In this document: positions 4,620 to 5,689 of the stretch, piece by piece | Layout of the letters: every line of letters starts with the position of its first letter | Position numbering within the stretch: position 1 is the first letter of the stretch | DNA from: Pseudomonadota bacterium | Lineage (GTDB): Bacteria > Pseudomonadota > Gammaproteobacteria > Steroidobacterales > Steroidobacteraceae | DNA length: 5,689 nucleotides | Reading direction: 5' to 3' | Assembly: GCA_018241455.1 (NCBI GenBank) | Contig: JAFEDW010000138.1 | Coordinates: 1-5,689 of the forward strand | Notes under the pieces: model-generated | Database searches by the model: none | The model's input: the letters and a program-made list of their open reading frames with translations, nothing else | What the model was told of the DNA's origin: nothing | Made by a program: the position numbers and the translations under genes

Positions 4620-5689
4620 GTGCAAGACGCCGCGCGAAAACACCTGCCGCTGCGCTACGCCGTGGCCGTGTTCGCGGGCAACGGCCTCGAGTTCTACGAT
4701 TTCACGGCCTACGCATTCTTCGCCGTGTACATCGGCAAGAGTTTTTTCCCCTCCGGCGATCCGATGCTCTCGCTGCTGGCCTCGCTCGGCACCTTCGGCG
4801 TCGGCTTCATCACTCGGCCGCTCGGCGCCCTGTACTTCGGCCCACTCGCCGACCGCATCGGCCGCAAGCCGGTCATGGTGGCCAGTTTCACGCTGATGGG
4901 CTTCGGCATAGCGGGCCTGAGCCTGACGCCCTCATACGCGCAGATCGGCATCGCAGCACCGATCCTGGTGCTGCTGTTCCGCCTGATCCAGGGCTTTGCA
5001 CTCGGCGGTGAAGTCGGGCCATCCACTGCATACATGGTCGAGGCTGCGCCAACGATGCGCCGCGGACTCTATGGTTCGATGCAGGCCTGCACCGTGGACA
5101 TCTCGAACGCGATCGCCGGCGTCGTCGGGCTCGCGCTGTCGCTTGCCCTGAGCCAACAGCAGCTGCAGGATTGGGGTTGGCGCGTGGCGATGGGCATCGG
5201 TGTGCTGATCGTGCCGTTCGGATTGTGGATGCGCTCGCAACTGCCGGAATCGCTGCCGGCCGCGGCCAACAAGCCCGGCGCGGGCGCCACCGCAGCCGCG
5301 GCCGATGGCGCGCCCGCCGCCGCGCCGTTCGCGCGCAGCATCCGCGCGCACTTTCGCATCTGGTTCCTCGGCCTGGTCGTCATCAGCAGCCTGACGATCG
5401 GCGGATACACGGCCAACTACATGGGCACGTATTCGATGACGACCTTCCATTGGTCGAGCGTGATCGCATTCAGCGTCGTGATCGCCACCAACATCGTGTC
5501 GGCGATCTGCGATGCCACCGGCGGCTGGCTGTCCGATCGCATTGGCCGCAAGCCGGCGACGCTCGTGCCGATGAGCCTGCTGGTCATCGCGATCCTGCCC
5601 TCGTTCTGGGCAATCGGGCACTATCGCACGCTCACGGCGCTGTACTCCGCCAGCATCCTGATGACGATCCTGTTCGCGCTGAGCAGCGG
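4620..5689 (+). CDS. MFS transporter, metabolite:H+ symporter (MHS) family (partial, C-terminus off right edge)
   Basis: The 356 visible residues belong to an inner-membrane, proton-coupled major facilitator of the MHS type (TC 2.A.1.6), whose members import organic acids, betaines and similar solutes. Signature pieces are GNGLEFYDFTAYAFFA in helix 1 (20-35), RPLGALYFGPLADRIGRKP with motif A (66-84), RLIQGFALGGEVGPSTAYM (121-139), and a second motif A copy GWLSDRIGRKP (302-312). The central cytoplasmic loop (about 212-238) is an unusually Ala/Gly/Pro-rich stretch. About ten of twelve helices are present; full members are about 420-450 residues. The start is inferred as GTG 4620, because the frame opens only after the reductase stop at 4605-4607 and the next GTGs (4662 and 4668) would cut into helix 1. 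No Shine-Dalgarno motif has proper spacing, so translation probably relies on reinitiation after the reductase. The solute is unknown. Confidence 0.92.
   Translation, partial: MQDAARKHLPLRYAVAVFAGNGLEFYDFTAYAFFAVYIGKSFFPSGDPMLSLLASLGTFGVGFITRPLGALYFGPLADRIGRKPVMVASFTLMGFGIAGLSLTPSYAQIGIAAPILVLLFRLIQGFALGGEVGPSTAYMVEAAPTMRRGLYGSMQACTVDISNAIAGVVGLALSLALSQQQLQDWGWRVAMGIGVLIVPFGLWMRSQLPESLPAAANKPGAGATAAAADGAPAAAPFARSIRAHFRIWFLGLVVISSLTIGGYTANYMGTYSMTTFHWSSVIAFSVVIATNIVSAICDATGGWLSDRIGRKPATLVPMSLLVIAILPSFWAIGHYRTLTALYSASILMTILFALSS

Noticed and set aside
4600..4625. Frameshift or nonsense mutation joining reductase and transporter
   Set aside because: The reductase ends at a normal family terminus and the transporter begins with a normal N-terminus, so both genes look intact at this junction.
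3540..4643. Minus-strand open frame of 367 codons
   Set aside because: It is exactly antisense to the aldo/keto reductase. The sense frame carries the complete tetrad and a ribosome site; the antisense product looks like codon-shadow composition.
4160..5011. Plus-strand open frame spanning the reductase/transporter junction
   Set aside because: It is out of frame with both well-supported genes and its translation is Arg/Ala-rich without hydrophobic segments.
4932..5621. Minus-strand open frame of 229 codons
   Set aside because: It is antisense to the transporter, whose sense frame has family motifs throughout.

Overview
The window is GC-rich, about two-thirds G+C by eye. It is densely packed with ordinary chromosomal bacterial genes. 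A PadR regulator followed by a TonB-type protein, a beta-lactamase-fold serine hydrolase, an aldo/keto reductase and an MHS-type transporter together suggest a high-GC Gram-negative proteobacterium. The PadR/TonB pair resembles arrangements I recall from the Xanthomonadales/Rhodanobacteraceae, but that placement is inference. I see no mobile element, tRNA, rRNA, CRISPR array or phage gene.

Layout. (1) Bases 1-592, minus strand: the N-terminal 197 residues of a classical short-chain dehydrogenase resembling glucose 1-dehydrogenase, running off the left edge. (2) Bases 593-728: a divergent intergenic region with two overlapping inverted repeats just upstream of the dehydrogenase start and a possible promoter for the rightward genes. 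(3) Bases 729-2386, plus strand: a six-helix membrane protein and a class C beta-lactamase-fold serine hydrolase, joined by a TTGA stop/start overlap. (4) Bases 2373-3529, minus strand: a PadR-type repressor and a TonB-like protein, joined by an ATGA overlap. The TonB gene's 3' end overlaps the hydrolase gene by 14 bp. (5) Bases 3530-3617: a divergent promoter region. (6) Bases 3618-5689, plus strand: an aldo/keto reductase followed after 12 nt, in the same frame, by an MHS-family MFS transporter cut by the right edge.

How the genes may work together. The PadR protein probably represses its own operon, and so the TonB-like protein, and might also act on the divergent reductase/transporter pair. 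That pair could import and reduce a small carbonyl metabolite. The membrane protein and hydrolase look translationally coupled, which implies a shared role, but the substrate is unknown. I did not find a clearly new system. The most unusual items are the TonB-like protein with a roughly 90-residue N-terminal extension under PadR control, the TTG-started hydrolase coupled to a membrane protein, and the alternative hairpins in the dehydrogenase leader.
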